Both the position numbers and the translations under genes were made by a program. A DNA stretch of 64,000 nt from a virus, in the IMG/VR virus record IMGVR_UViG_3300050014_000310, positions 1 through 64,000 of that record; one strand, written 5' to 3'. This document shows, in pieces, positions 23,147 to 32,092 of the stretch (within the stretch, counting starts at the first letter, position 1; every line of letters starts with the position of its first letter). The notes beneath the pieces are model-generated. The model saw nothing but the letters and a program-made list of their open reading frames with translations. It made no database searches and was not told the origin of the DNA.

Positions 23147-23765
23147 GTTGTTTTTCCCCTTTCAGGTAATCAAGCACGGCGTTCAGTGCTTCCTCGCAAA
23201 CCTTTTCAATCGGGCATAATGCGTCAATCGGGTAAATATTCTTGGAGTTCCGCGCCCAGTATCGCCAGTAACCAAATTCAACGCCCTGCCTAAATCGAAG
23301 CCCCTCTTGCTCGATCCGGTCTTTGCCTGCAGACCTTTTAGCTCCGATTTCAGGGTTTATATGAAGCAAGATCGTGAAGAAGGAGCCGGCTTTCTCGATA
23401 GCCGGTTTATTGATTGCCTCGATGTACTCTGCCCCAAGCCCCCTGGCATCTCCCTGGTAAGCGTAGCTGGATCCCACGAAGCGGTCACATAGCACCACTT
23501 TGCCCTGGAGCAGTGCCGGCAGGATAACCTCTGCTACAAGTTGCGCTCTGGCTGCCGCATAGAGCAGGGCTTCGGCGCATGGTTCGATCTTGGATGCAGG
23601 GTTCAACAGTATCTGCCTGATGTCTTCGGCTAGCTTGGTGCCTCCTGGGTCCCTGGTGCAGACGACGCTGAACCCTCTGTCGGTTAACTGCTGGGCAATT
23701 TCCTTCATAACCGTTGTCTTGCCCGCTCCGTCTGGGCCCTCAAACGTGATGAATTTCTGTGGCAA
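23139..23765 (-). CDS. tmk: Thymidylate kinase
   Basis: 208 residues from a TTG at 23765, 12 bases after AGGAGG. P-loop FEGPDGAGKTTVMKEIAQQL at the N-terminus, then the DR motif CTRDPGGTKLAEDIR, a base-binding CDRFVGSSYAYQG, and a C-terminal LID region with basic residues. It phosphorylates dTMP to dTDP. It overlaps the synthase gene by 8 bases, so both steps of phage dTTP supply are co-translated. Confidence 0.93.
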   Translation of the reverse strand: MPQKFITFEGPDGAGKTTVMKEIAQQLTDRGFSVVCTRDPGGTKLAEDIRQILLNPASKIEPCAEALLYAAARAQLVAEVILPALLQGKVVLCDRFVGSSYAYQGDARGLGAEYIEAINKPAIEKAGSFFTILLHINPEIGAKRSAGKDRIEQEGLRFRQGVEFGYWRYWARNSKNIYPIDALCPIEKVCEEALNAVLDYLKGEKQHA

Positions 23766-23770
23766 CTTTG

Positions 23771-23971
23771 TTACCCCGCCTCCTTTGCTTCTTCCCTGCA
23801 GATCGCCACGATCACCCGGTCTAAAACTTCGCTGCACCCCACCACTTCCGGTGCTGTCAGGCTTTTGTGTTGCTCGATCTTCTTGGCCAGTTGCTTCTCC
23901 AGTTGTTCTCTCTCGTAGTTGAGACAGTAGAGACGAATGTTTTGGTGGTTGTCTACAATTCTTTCAGGCAT
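23771..23971 (-). CDS. Spo0E-like aspartyl-phosphate phosphatase
   Basis: 66 residues. The layout fits the small Spo0E family: a first helix with basic and acidic residues (YEREQLEKQLAKKIEQ), a turn with LTAPEVVG, then CSEVLDRVIVAI in place of the usual SxELD motif. Spo0E-type proteins dephosphorylate Spo0A~P and so block sporulation. The Asp of the signature is present; the usual Gln-Glu before it is altered. A phage copy could delay spore entry of a sporulating host. Inferred from pattern only. Confidence 0.55.
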   Translation of the reverse strand: MPERIVDNHQNIRLYCLNYEREQLEKQLAKKIEQHKSLTAPEVVGCSEVLDRVIVAICREEAKEAG

Positions 23972-24288
23972 CCGGTCACCATCTCCCGCAGCGCCATCTT
24001 CAGGGCAACCCTGTCCTCTTCGTCCGGCATCGCCTTGATCATTTTGATCGTGTCATCGAGCAGCACCTTGGTTCCCAGCACCAGTTCAGCTGGGTTGCAG
24101 GCCGCTAGAACTTTGACATCAGGTAATGTTGCGCCGACGTCCGTGAATCCGACCGTGGCGAAGGAATCATAGTGGGCCAGGATTTTGCCGATCTTGACCT
24201 CGCAGGTGTGAGGCGGGATGATCTTGCTACCGCTGTCGGCTATGAGCAGCATTTCGTCGAATTCTGTTAAGTTTTCTGATTTGTTCAT
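23953..24288 (-). CDS. Hypothetical protein
   Basis: 111 residues, overlapping the next gene by 19 bases. Mixed alpha/beta with a Cys-containing C-terminal helix. No family recognised. Confidence 0.65.
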   Translation of the reverse strand: MNKSENLTEFDEMLLIADSGSKIIPPHTCEVKIGKILAHYDSFATVGFTDVGATLPDVKVLAACNPAELVLGTKVLLDDTIKMIKAMPDEEDRVALKMALREMVTGCLKEL

Positions 24289-25278
24289 TTAGGCAACCCT
24301 CCCTTGCAATGCTTCGCGTGCCTCACTAATCCGTCGTAGAGAGTCCTGTATCACCGGCAACGGCAGCGCATCTCTTCTCGCGATGTCCTCGACGATCTCC
24401 CGCGTTGACAGGAAGCGGGATTCGCCCTCGCTTGCTAACAGGGAAAGGAAATTCGCGGTGCGGTCCTCCCGCTCCAACTCCTGCGTCAGGTAGTCACGAG
24501 ATAGTACCTCTGAGCCTGGCCGGGCACATTCAAGTGGTAGCAACTCCATCTTGATTTCTCCATCCTCATATACCTCGATCTTGGATACCTGTACCGTCCT
24601 GGTCATGTCCCCTATCCCCGCAGACAACCGCCCCAGGGCGCCTGGATTGATGATCATGCTCTTGCCTATCTGCCTGTACCCGATCCCCGGGTGGTAGTCG
24701 CCTACGCAGAGCACGTCGGCATCGGTTTTCAGATCAGATAAGGGCGTGCATCGGATGTCGAAGCCTGGTTTGCTCTCCATCACCAGACCGTGCGCCAGGT
24801 GGATAGTAATAATGCCATCCTCGGTCGGCGGAGTATTGTAATAGCCGTTGTCGCCCCCATCGGCGTCTGTGTCGTAGTGCCGTCCGCTGATCCTAACCTG
24901 CTTGTCCCCGATGGAAAACCAGGCCTCGTTGTTGTCCACATCCTGGATGTACCCAAGCCGTCTCAGGAGTCCAAATGGTGTCCGGTAAAGCGTCTCCGGG
25001 TTATGTTCCCACTGGTCATGCTGGCCCGCGATGGCCAGGATCGGGCAGGGAGACTGATCCAGCAGAGCGGCCAGTTCCGTGATGGCATTCAGACTGAGCC
25101 CGGGGGTGTCCGTGATGTCCCCGGGGATCAGGATGGCGACAGCGTGATAGACTTGTGCCATGGCGAAGATTTCCCTGATCTTCTCTGCCATTGCATCGTT
25201 GTAATTGTCTAATCTGGCTCGGGGGTTGGCCAGCCGCCAGTGAATGTCGTTGGTTTCGATGAAAGTTAGCTTGCGCAC
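24289..25278 (-). CDS. sbcD: SbcD/Mre11-like metallophosphoesterase
   Basis: 329 residues from a GTG at 25278 with GGAGAGG upstream. The phosphoesterase motifs appear in order: NDIHW (DxH), IPGDITD (GD), AGQHDQW in place of GNHD, LAHG, and VGDYHPG (GxH). It should be the nuclease subunit of an SbcCD (gp46/47-like) complex that processes DNA ends in phage recombination. The ATPase subunits lie just upstream, separated by a homing endonuclease. Confidence 0.88.
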   Translation of the reverse strand: MRKLTFIETNDIHWRLANPRARLDNYNDAMAEKIREIFAMAQVYHAVAILIPGDITDTPGLSLNAITELAALLDQSPCPILAIAGQHDQWEHNPETLYRTPFGLLRRLGYIQDVDNNEAWFSIGDKQVRISGRHYDTDADGGDNGYYNTPPTEDGIITIHLAHGLVMESKPGFDIRCTPLSDLKTDADVLCVGDYHPGIGYRQIGKSMIINPGALGRLSAGIGDMTRTVQVSKIEVYEDGEIKMELLPLECARPGSEVLSRDYLTQELEREDRTANFLSLLASEGESRFLSTREIVEDIARRDALPLPVIQDSLRRISEAREALQGRVA

Positions 25279-25925
25279 AGTAATCCCGCCTCTCCTAAAG
25301 CGTTATTCCAAGTACCGAAACGAGCCTTAATAGTTTTAATGTTGGGGAGAAGCCTAGCATGATCCCAGGCAATTAACGTTGGCTTTTTCCCATGGACGAT
25401 TACATAATTTTTGAGTGCGTTCAGCATTTCTTCTTTGCTGTATTTAATATTGCTAAAAGAGCTATGCTTCCCCCAAGGAACTAATTGCAGATTTTCTGGG
25501 CGGTCATCTGTTGGATCTTCATTGATGTGATGTACTATTTCTGTACTAAGTAACGGGCGCTTTAAGATACATTCCATTACCGCCCTATAATAAAGTACAT
25601 AATGACGACCATCTCGGGGGTTGATATAGCAACGCCCATCGTTTGTGTTATCAACCCAGAGCCCACCATTATAGGAATGACTCTCTGTGCCGCGTTTTGC
25701 CCCACGCCTAACAGCTTCTTTGTGCCCTTCAGTTAGTGGCTTTCCTATGTGACATTGTCTTATTTTTTCTTTAGTTTCAGGGCTTAAGTGTGCTCCTTTT
25801 CTTTGATGACCATGAATATAATCAAATGGCTGTCCTTTAACCCAGTTACGGGATTTATTATTGTATGGAGCTATTTTTGTTTTCTGCCCGCAGCCACACT
25901 TGCATAGCCCACCGGGGTTAGCCAA
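25266..25925 (-). CDS. HNH homing endonuclease inserted between sbcC and sbcD
   Basis: 219 residues from a TTG at 25925. The N-terminus has CKCGCGQKTK and a NUMOD3-like stretch (SPETKEKIRQCHIGKPLTEG). HNH follows: VLYYRAVMECIL, STEIVHHINEDPTDDRPENL. The C-terminal 70 residues probably bind DNA. It overlaps SbcC by 8 bases and SbcD by 13, so it entered the operon without breaking either gene. Confidence 0.9.
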   Translation of the reverse strand: MANPGGLCKCGCGQKTKIAPYNNKSRNWVKGQPFDYIHGHQRKGAHLSPETKEKIRQCHIGKPLTEGHKEAVRRGAKRGTESHSYNGGLWVDNTNDGRCYINPRDGRHYVLYYRAVMECILKRPLLSTEIVHHINEDPTDDRPENLQLVPWGKHSSFSNIKYSKEEMLNALKNYVIVHGKKPTLIAWDHARLLPNIKTIKARFGTWNNALGEAGLLCAS

Positions 25926-26559
25926 GTTGTTTCACCTCCGAGATCCCGTCCGTCTGGATCACTTCGTAGCTCCTATCCGCGGCCTCGATCAGCTGAGCAC
26001 TATGTGAAACCATGATCACCTGCCTGCCCGTTTTGGCGGCGTACTGCTTCAGAAAGTAGGCCAGGTTAGGCGCATACTCGGACGATAAATGTTTCCCCGG
26101 CTCGTCGCAGAGCAGGGGCCCGTCTACATGCGGCCGTAAAATTTCCAGCATGGCCAGCCTTAGCGCAATGGAAATCACATCGACCAGCCCGCCACCGTGA
26201 GAGCTCTCAGGGTCTGCCGCTACCTCTACGCCGCCATAATTCGTTATTACCTGCCACTCCGCAGCGGCCTGGTTGCCAATAGTTTTCAGGTTGATCTTGA
26301 ATGTGTAGCCTTCACCAAAGACTGCAAATAGGGCAGCAGAGACGATTCCTTCTACGTGCGATACCATTTGAACTTTGGCGAAATCACTGACTTTGCCTAA
26401 TAGAAGCTGCGACATTTCCCAGGTGGCGATATCCCCTTTGGCCATGGTCAGCCCGGTCTGGGCGGTTTGAAGCTGGGACTGCAGCAGGTCACGCTGACCC
26501 TTGCCGGTGTTGTAGTCTTTGCGCATTTTGGCGAGACAGGAATCATAAAGATCGAACAT
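25918..26559 (-). CDS. sbcC: SbcC/Rad50-like ATPase, C-terminal half
   Basis: 213 residues. After a short coiled coil it carries the ABC-type signature SSHGGGLVDVISIALRLAM, Walker B GPLLCDEPGKHLS and the H-loop VMVSHS-type segment IMVSHSAQLIE. There is no Walker A. The matching N-terminal half with Walker A is a separate gene at 26827-28410, so SbcC is split into parts. Together they should form one ATPase that works with SbcD. Confidence 0.85.
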   Translation of the reverse strand: MFDLYDSCLAKMRKDYNTGKGQRDLLQSQLQTAQTGLTMAKGDIATWEMSQLLLGKVSDFAKVQMVSHVEGIVSAALFAVFGEGYTFKINLKTIGNQAAAEWQVITNYGGVEVAADPESSHGGGLVDVISIALRLAMLEILRPHVDGPLLCDEPGKHLSSEYAPNLAYFLKQYAAKTGRQVIMVSHSAQLIEAADRSYEVIQTDGISEVKQLG

Positions 26560-26572
26560 TGCTTCGGCCCCC

Positions 26573-26824
26573 CTATCCGACCTTATATTCCGCAGGAATC
26601 AAATCATCGAGCCTCAAAAAGTCCTCATCAATCCCCGTCCTCAGTTCCAGGATCACCTGGTCCAACTGGTCAGGCTCCACGCCCTGCGCTCTTATTTCAC
26701 CAACGATTCCTTCCTGCTGCTTCTCCAGCGATTCCTTGGTCGTTTGCGCTTTGATGCGATCGGTCTTGGCCTTGTCAATGGAGACTTTCAGGGACTCCAG
26801 CTTTGGGGTGTAATTCTCTGACAT
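26573..26824 (-). CDS. Small coiled-coil protein between the two SbcC halves
   Basis: 83 residues from ATG 26824, two bases after the upstream TAA. It is Lys/Glu-rich and helical (LESLKVSIDKAKTDRIKAQ). In a normal SbcC this position would hold part of the returning coiled coil, so it may be the third piece of the split protein. Function inferred from context. Confidence 0.65.
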   Translation of the reverse strand: MSENYTPKLESLKVSIDKAKTDRIKAQTTKESLEKQQEGIVGEIRAQGVEPDQLDQVILELRTGIDEDFLRLDDLIPAEYKVG

Positions 26825-26826
26825 TT

Positions 26827-28410
26827 TTATACAGCCTCCCTCAGAATTTTTGGTGTTATCTCCGACCCGCACACCGGGCAGACCCCGGCGGCAAGTAAAG
26901 TGTTCTTGTAGTCTGCGATTGCGCTTTGTTCCCTAATGGTGAACGTGTCAATCGCCCTGCTGCAGTCTCCGATCTCGCCTTCTACTGCTCCATGCTGCAT
27001 TCCTAAATGCTGAAGCCGGTCGGCCTTGATTGCCTTTGCCCTAACTGTGTCCAGGATAGTTTCGGCTTCGTCGATCCCGGCCAGTTTACTCAGTTTCATG
27101 TCCTGCATGATGATCGCATTGGCGCAGTTGTCGTATCTCTCAGAAGCGTTTCTGAGCGCTCGCAGCTTCACTAAGTTGTCCTGTATCGTCTTGCCTACCA
27201 ATATGGCATGGTCAATGCCCTGTGTAGCATCTAGCGTCTTTTGAGCGTTTTGCAGATGGAAGTTGACCATGTTTAAGGCTTCCCTGCGGCCTTGCAGATA
27301 GGAACGTCTAGCTTCATGCTTAACTGCGCAGGAGAGGATGATCTCGGCCTCGCCAATAGTCTGAGTCCGGAGCAGGGTACATTCCTCGTTGGCAAGCTTG
27401 CCGCCGATCACCGCGTATTCGTGCCGGGCATTTTGCAAATTTGTGAGCCTATCAGCCTTTGCAGTCGCCTGGGCGTGCAGGGTAGCGGCCTCGTCAATGT
27501 GCTGGGTGTGGTCCAGGATGTCCTGTACTTTGCTTATCTGCCCGATGGCCATCTCCCAATTGGTATTCAGCGCCTGCAGCCTCTGATAGCGGTCAAGCTT
27601 CTGCGCGGCTCCGGCCAGGATAGGCTCAGCGACGTTGACGATGCCGTCAAGGTAGGCAATCTGGTAAATTGTCTCTTCCTGGTTCTCCATGACTTGCATC
27701 AGTTGGTCTTGGAGGCGTTTCAATTGGTTCAGCCGCTCACTTTTTTCTTTGATCGAGGCCAACAGGATCTCTGCCACTTGTATTTTGGTTGCTAATTCTT
27801 CGAGGTAGGCATATCCTTCAATGCTTTTTGTCAGCCTGATCTCATCATTTTGGTGCCTCTCCTTGTCCTGCCTGCGTCGGTACAGGTCTGTCCCTGCAGT
27901 TTTCGCGGCGTAGTCCACTTCCTCGGTGCCGGCCAGTTTGCCCAGGACTTTGGCGCGGGCCGGGGCAGACACCGCGGACCCAAGGAATGGCCCCTGAAGC
28001 TGATCGGCCAGATTAATAAGTAAAGTCATGTCGCCGATCTCGACCGGCCTCACGCCAGTTATTGTCTGCACTTCTAATGGAACATTTAACCCGAAGCCTT
28101 CAAATTTCTCTGGCGCCTTGTCCGGGTAAATAACTTCGTAGCGGTTAAGCCCCTTGTGACTTTTCGTTCTTGTTACTGAGTGACCATCAGCGTAGTCAAT
28201 TCTCACCACGGAGGAATTCGATCCGACCTGGATGAAATCAGTACCCGTGGGCAGGTTGTAGTAAACGTGGCGCAGCGCCCTCAAGATAGATGTTTTGCCT
28301 TGATCGGACGCCCCGACCAAAACAGTCAAAAATCCTGACGGGGCCGGGATGATCTCGGTGTCACTGTGTGATTGGAAGTTTTTTATTGTGATCTTGCTGA
28401 TCTCGTTCAT
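26827..28410 (-). CDS. sbcC: SbcC/Rad50-like ATPase, N-terminal half with zinc hook
   Basis: 527 residues. The start is ATG 28410, nine bases after AGAGGG. The N-terminus has the SMC-type opening ISKITIKNFQSHSDTEI and Walker A VGASDQGKTSILRAL. About 350 residues of coiled coil follow, ending in the zinc hook CPVCGSE. The protein stops right after the hook, while a full SbcC would return along the coil to the Walker B domain, here encoded by the next genes. Confidence 0.87.
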   Translation of the reverse strand: MNEISKITIKNFQSHSDTEIIPAPSGFLTVLVGASDQGKTSILRALRHVYYNLPTGTDFIQVGSNSSVVRIDYADGHSVTRTKSHKGLNRYEVIYPDKAPEKFEGFGLNVPLEVQTITGVRPVEIGDMTLLINLADQLQGPFLGSAVSAPARAKVLGKLAGTEEVDYAAKTAGTDLYRRRQDKERHQNDEIRLTKSIEGYAYLEELATKIQVAEILLASIKEKSERLNQLKRLQDQLMQVMENQEETIYQIAYLDGIVNVAEPILAGAAQKLDRYQRLQALNTNWEMAIGQISKVQDILDHTQHIDEAATLHAQATAKADRLTNLQNARHEYAVIGGKLANEECTLLRTQTIGEAEIILSCAVKHEARRSYLQGRREALNMVNFHLQNAQKTLDATQGIDHAILVGKTIQDNLVKLRALRNASERYDNCANAIIMQDMKLSKLAGIDEAETILDTVRAKAIKADRLQHLGMQHGAVEGEIGDCSRAIDTFTIREQSAIADYKNTLLAAGVCPVCGSEITPKILREAV

Positions 28411-28424
28411 GGCTACCAACCCTC

Positions 28425-28685
28425 TCAGTCTTTCAATTGTTCATTGATCTCGGGCTTCTGCATTTCCTTGAACCTTTGCAAGGCAGCAATCAGGTCATCA
28501 ATGCCCATCGGCGTCAGCGCAGCGGGAAGATCAGGCAAACTGGAAGTAATACTTTCCGCTGGCACCCACGTTTCATTCTCGCCCGTTTTCACTAGATAAG
28601 GTAGATCATCGTCATCTTTATCCACCTCAATGATTTTGCCTGTGAAATTAAGCGTGTCACCAACCTTGAATTTGAGCTTAGGCAT
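28425..28685 (-). CDS. Small hypothetical protein
   Basis: 86 residues. The N-terminus reads like a small SH3/KOW-type barrel (KFKVGDTLNFTGKIIEVD, YLVKTGENETWVPAE) and the C-terminus is a helix. Similar small barrels are common next to phage recombination genes. Function unknown. Confidence 0.65.
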   Translation of the reverse strand: MPKLKFKVGDTLNFTGKIIEVDKDDDDLPYLVKTGENETWVPAESITSSLPDLPAALTPMGIDDLIAALQRFKEMQKPEINEQLKD

Positions 28686-28908
28686 TGGCGATCACCCCCT
28701 CAACAACCGCACTACCCCCTATTTCCCGGTTGCACCCGGGGCAAACATAGCTGCATTCATCTCTGTTCGCAGCATCATCGATTGATATGCATCCGTCGCC
28801 AAAACGCTGGGCAGTTGCCGTGTCCCATTGCTCTGTCGTGGAACTTTCATGACATTCTGGGCATTGAAACGTCTTTGTGATCTCGCTCACTTCGGTTTTT
28901 TCAGGCAT
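28678..28908 (-). CDS. Small zinc-ribbon protein
   Basis: 76 residues with two Cys pairs, CPECHESS and CPGCNREIG, about 38 residues apart, forming a probable zinc ribbon. It overlaps the next gene by 8 bases. Role unknown. Confidence 0.7.
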   Translation of the reverse strand: MPEKTEVSEITKTFQCPECHESSTTEQWDTATAQRFGDGCISIDDAANRDECSYVCPGCNREIGGSAVVEGVIANA

Positions 28909-28911
28909 CTC

Positions 28912-30909
28912 CTATCGTTCCTCCCCCATAAATCGTTCAACTTCCCCCAACGACCGTACAATCGAAGCCCCCGGCAGCGACTTCAGTACGGTCGCCCCGT
29001 ACCTCTTCGTCGTAACCCGGTTGTCCAAGATACAAACCACTCCCCGATCGGATCTCGTCCGAATTAGGCGCCCAAACCCCTGCTTCAATGACAGGATGGC
29101 TTCGGGCAGGGTCAAAGCATTGAAGATCTGATAATCGTTCTTCCCCTGCTTTTTGAGCCGATCAACTCTGGCCCGAGAAATAGGTTCGTCCGGGACCGCG
29201 AAGGGCAGCCGGTCAATAATGACGCAGGAGAGAGATTCGCCATCGATGGAAACCCCTTCCCAAAAGCTCGAAGTGGCGAACAGCACAGAATGCACGTCGT
29301 CCCTGAATGCGTCCAGCAGTGCTCTCTTGGGCATGTCACTCTGCTTGTAGACCTGGTAGGGCAACTTACCTTCTAACCGCTGATAGACCTCGTTCATCCC
29401 CCTGTAGGACGTGAACAGACATAAGGCACGGCCCTGGGTAACCGCCAGCAGGTCATAAATCGTTTTAACAATCCCCTGGTGGAAACTCGGTGAGTTCGGT
29501 TCCGGCAAATCTTGCGGCAGGTATAGTAAGCATTGCTGCGAAAAGTCGAATGGAGATTTTACGATTAATTCTTCTGCGGCCGGGCACCCAATTTGCCCTT
29601 TCAGGTAAGAAAAGCTGCCGCCAGTGGATAAAGTGGCAGAGGTTAAAATTACTGAGTTCATCTTGCTAAACAGCATCTCAGACAACATTTCAGACACGTC
29701 AATGGGCGTTCCGTGGAGCACTATCTTCTGTCCGCCTCGTGATGTTTTGCTTTTTTCGACCCAGTAAACATTGCTTTTCTGGTTGTCGGCCGATAGGATG
29801 TAAACTAAATCGTCGAAATATTTGCCCACGTTACTTAAAACGATGGTGTCATGGTCAGACATGCCATCTGACTCTGTTTTAGCAATACTCTCGACCAGTT
29901 CCAGCACTTTGTTGCCCTGGATGATTAATTCGTCGGTCGGTATGAGGCAGAACCGGTCTTTGCCGTCTGGGGTACCTGCGACTAGGTTGAAAAAAGCCTC
30001 ATTCTGCAGCAAGGCGTCCTCGCATAGGTTGAAATCGACGCCTGGGACTTTTCTGGCCTGCTTCAATAAAAGTGGTAGCCGGTAATTGGAGCACTGGGTA
30101 CTGAGCGCTGACTGGGCAATGCTTGACAGTTTGTGGCCTTCATCCAGCACCACAATGGTATAGTCTGGCAGGAGCGACGCATTCCCGTCTGTCTTGTCCT
30201 TGATGACCAGGTCGAGCATGAGCAGGTTGTGGTTCGTTATTATCAGTTGGGCATCGTTCAGCAGCGCCTTGGCCTTAGCTAAAAAGCAGTTAGAGTACGA
30301 TAGACATTTGCGGCCGGGGCAGTTGTCGTCTACGCAGATTTTTGCCCATAGGGAAGAGGGTTCAACTTTCAGATCGGCGCGGTCCCCTGATTTTGTGCTG
30401 TGCGCCCATTCCTCTATCTCGATCAGTTCCTGCGCTTCTTTGTCGTGGAACATGCCGCCCAGTTGGGTGAGTTCAGATTCTAGGCGTACCCGGCATAGAT
30501 AGTTGCTTTTCCCCTTGGCCAGCCGGGCGTGAAACGATTCTTTTAATATGTTTTCCAGTAGCGGGATGTCTTTACTAATTAGCTGTTCCTGCAAGGCAAT
30601 CGTCCCGGTAGAAACGACGGCGCGGCCCCCTGTAGCCTTCAAGTGTTCGTGCAGGGGGGCCAGGTAAGCAATCGACTTCCCAGTCCCCGTGCCAGCCTCG
30701 AAGAAGCCGTGTCGCTGCTCTGTTAGGGCAGATTCGATCATCAGGGCCATCTCGATTTGAGGCTCTCGGATCTCGTATCCAGGAATTTCGCGGGGCAGCG
30801 TTCCCCGGAGAATTGCTTCTACCGGGGAGAGATGCTTTTTCACCAGTTCGGGGGAGCGCGCCGCGAGTCTGTCTGATAGGTCAATGAGGTTGCTTGCCGG
30901 GAGGCTCAT
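28912..30909 (-). CDS. dinG: DinG/XPD-family iron-sulfur DNA helicase
   Basis: 665 residues from ATG 30909 (ATGA overlap). Walker A FEAGTGTGKSIAYLAPL, the DEAH-type box VVLDEGHK, and C-terminal motifs LFATSSFWEGVSIDGE and KQGFGRLIRTRSDRG. Between motif Ia and II are clustered cysteines (NYLCRV, then CVDDNCPGRKCLSYSNC), consistent with the 4Fe-4S cluster of XPD/DinG helicases. It unwinds DNA 5' to 3', including R-loops and forks. No exonuclease domain is present. Confidence 0.9.
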   Translation of the reverse strand: MSLPASNLIDLSDRLAARSPELVKKHLSPVEAILRGTLPREIPGYEIREPQIEMALMIESALTEQRHGFFEAGTGTGKSIAYLAPLHEHLKATGGRAVVSTGTIALQEQLISKDIPLLENILKESFHARLAKGKSNYLCRVRLESELTQLGGMFHDKEAQELIEIEEWAHSTKSGDRADLKVEPSSLWAKICVDDNCPGRKCLSYSNCFLAKAKALLNDAQLIITNHNLLMLDLVIKDKTDGNASLLPDYTIVVLDEGHKLSSIAQSALSTQCSNYRLPLLLKQARKVPGVDFNLCEDALLQNEAFFNLVAGTPDGKDRFCLIPTDELIIQGNKVLELVESIAKTESDGMSDHDTIVLSNVGKYFDDLVYILSADNQKSNVYWVEKSKTSRGGQKIVLHGTPIDVSEMLSEMLFSKMNSVILTSATLSTGGSFSYLKGQIGCPAAEELIVKSPFDFSQQCLLYLPQDLPEPNSPSFHQGIVKTIYDLLAVTQGRALCLFTSYRGMNEVYQRLEGKLPYQVYKQSDMPKRALLDAFRDDVHSVLFATSSFWEGVSIDGESLSCVIIDRLPFAVPDEPISRARVDRLKKQGKNDYQIFNALTLPEAILSLKQGFGRLIRTRSDRGVVCILDNRVTTKRYGATVLKSLPGASIVRSLGEVERFMGEER

Positions 30910-31184
30910 AGGGTCGCTCCTTTCCAAAACACATGAAACATCAGGCGTCCACCGTATAAATTCACAGTTCCCAAGAAGGCGTGACCGTCGATATTTGAAA
31001 TAGGATGACCAGTGCCGTGGATTCTAATGCCGTACCTTATAGTGGTTGGCTGATCGGGGTCAACCAGGGCATACAGAACTATGTCATCATCTTGGGTGGC
31101 AACTGATAGAACCTGGCTACCTATGGGCAGGGATAGCGTTTGGTCATCGACTACTTCTAGGACATACTTGTAAACTGTTTTCAT
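30906..31184 (-). CDS. Conserved phage hypothetical (DUF7352-like)
   Basis: 92 residues from ATG 31184. The pattern KYVLEVVDDQTLSLPIGSQV, ALVDPDQP, IHGTGHPI, then FLGTVNL and FHVFWKG matches a widespread small phage family of unknown function. Coupled by ATGA at both ends. Confidence 0.8.
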   Translation of the reverse strand: MKTVYKYVLEVVDDQTLSLPIGSQVLSVATQDDDIVLYALVDPDQPTTIRYGIRIHGTGHPISNIDGHAFLGTVNLYGGRLMFHVFWKGATL

Positions 31185-31693
31185 AATGGCACCCCGATTC
31201 CCCACGGATGGTAGGCGCTGCAAACTTTCATCCACATTTCGATCGGTTCAGGCTTCATGCTTTCCCCGAAGCAGAAACCGATATTTGCTTTGGATGTATC
31301 TTCTACCGGGCATCCAGCAGAATAGTTATCCTTGCCCCACTCGATCAGGCCGTTGTAGAACCTGGTTGCGTCCTCTTCGTTGTCGATTGCCATGACAGCC
31401 CGGACGAACTGGCCGACATTGTGAGATTCTCCGCCAACTTTTTGGACGAAGAATTCCCGGTCAGTCAGGGATGGAGTCTCTTTCCTAAACATGGGCAATT
31501 CCTGTTTCCCTGCAGACTTCGGCCTGAAATAAAGGTGAGAATCGCTCTTCTTGATTGCTACACAGTCGCAGCAAGGCATAAACAGGGCGATATCCTGTCT
31601 GTGGGCGCAGAACTGGCAGAGAGCGAAAATGTGAGTGTCATCGTACTCGACAAACTGCCACCCGTCTTTATCCGGCAACGGGATCGCCCCCAT
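31181..31693 (-). CDS. Hypothetical protein
   Basis: 170 residues as read from ATG 31693, overlapping the upstream gene by 26 bases; a start a few codons later is possible. It has an N-terminal Cys-rich part (LCQFCAH, MPCCDCVAI) suggesting metal binding, and a helical C-terminus. No family recognised. Confidence 0.65.
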   Translation of the reverse strand: MGAIPLPDKDGWQFVEYDDTHIFALCQFCAHRQDIALFMPCCDCVAIKKSDSHLYFRPKSAGKQELPMFRKETPSLTDREFFVQKVGGESHNVGQFVRAVMAIDNEEDATRFYNGLIEWGKDNYSAGCPVEDTSKANIGFCFGESMKPEPIEMWMKVCSAYHPWGIGVPL

Positions 31694-32072
31694 CTACTTG
31701 TTCATCAGTGGCGATGGCCTCAGTTTCGCCCTGCCCATCGTCGTCAGCGCTGGTCACGGTTTCGCCCTGCTCCGCTCCATCGCCCACTTCATCCTTCTTC
31801 ACCGGCTTCTCCCCTTCGGCCACGTCAATGGCTTCCTGCAGCATCCTGGTCAGCGCCGGTTCATCGCAGACCCCGATATAGTCCCGGGCATCCTTGCAGG
31901 CGGCCAGCAGCAGCTTCTTGGTCTCCACTTCGTCCTTGAGCGCCCCAACAAGAAAGCGCATATTCTCCGATGCCTGCACCAGACCCGCGTTCTCCTTCTG
32001 CAGAAAGCTTACTTTAACTTTCAGCACGTCTCTTTCCAGGGCTAATTCCCTGATTTTTACTTCACCTTTCAC
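31668..32072 (-). CDS. Coiled-coil protein with acidic tail
   Basis: 134 residues. The first 85 residues are helical (LALERDVLKVKVSFLQKENA). The last 40 are disordered and acidic (VGDGAEQGETVTSADDDGQG). Function unknown. Confidence 0.65.
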   Translation of the reverse strand: MKGEVKIRELALERDVLKVKVSFLQKENAGLVQASENMRFLVGALKDEVETKKLLLAACKDARDYIGVCDEPALTRMLQEAIDVAEGEKPVKKDEVGDGAEQGETVTSADDDGQGETEAIATDEQVDGGDPVAG

Positions 32073-32092
32073 TTGGTTTCACCTCGACTTTC

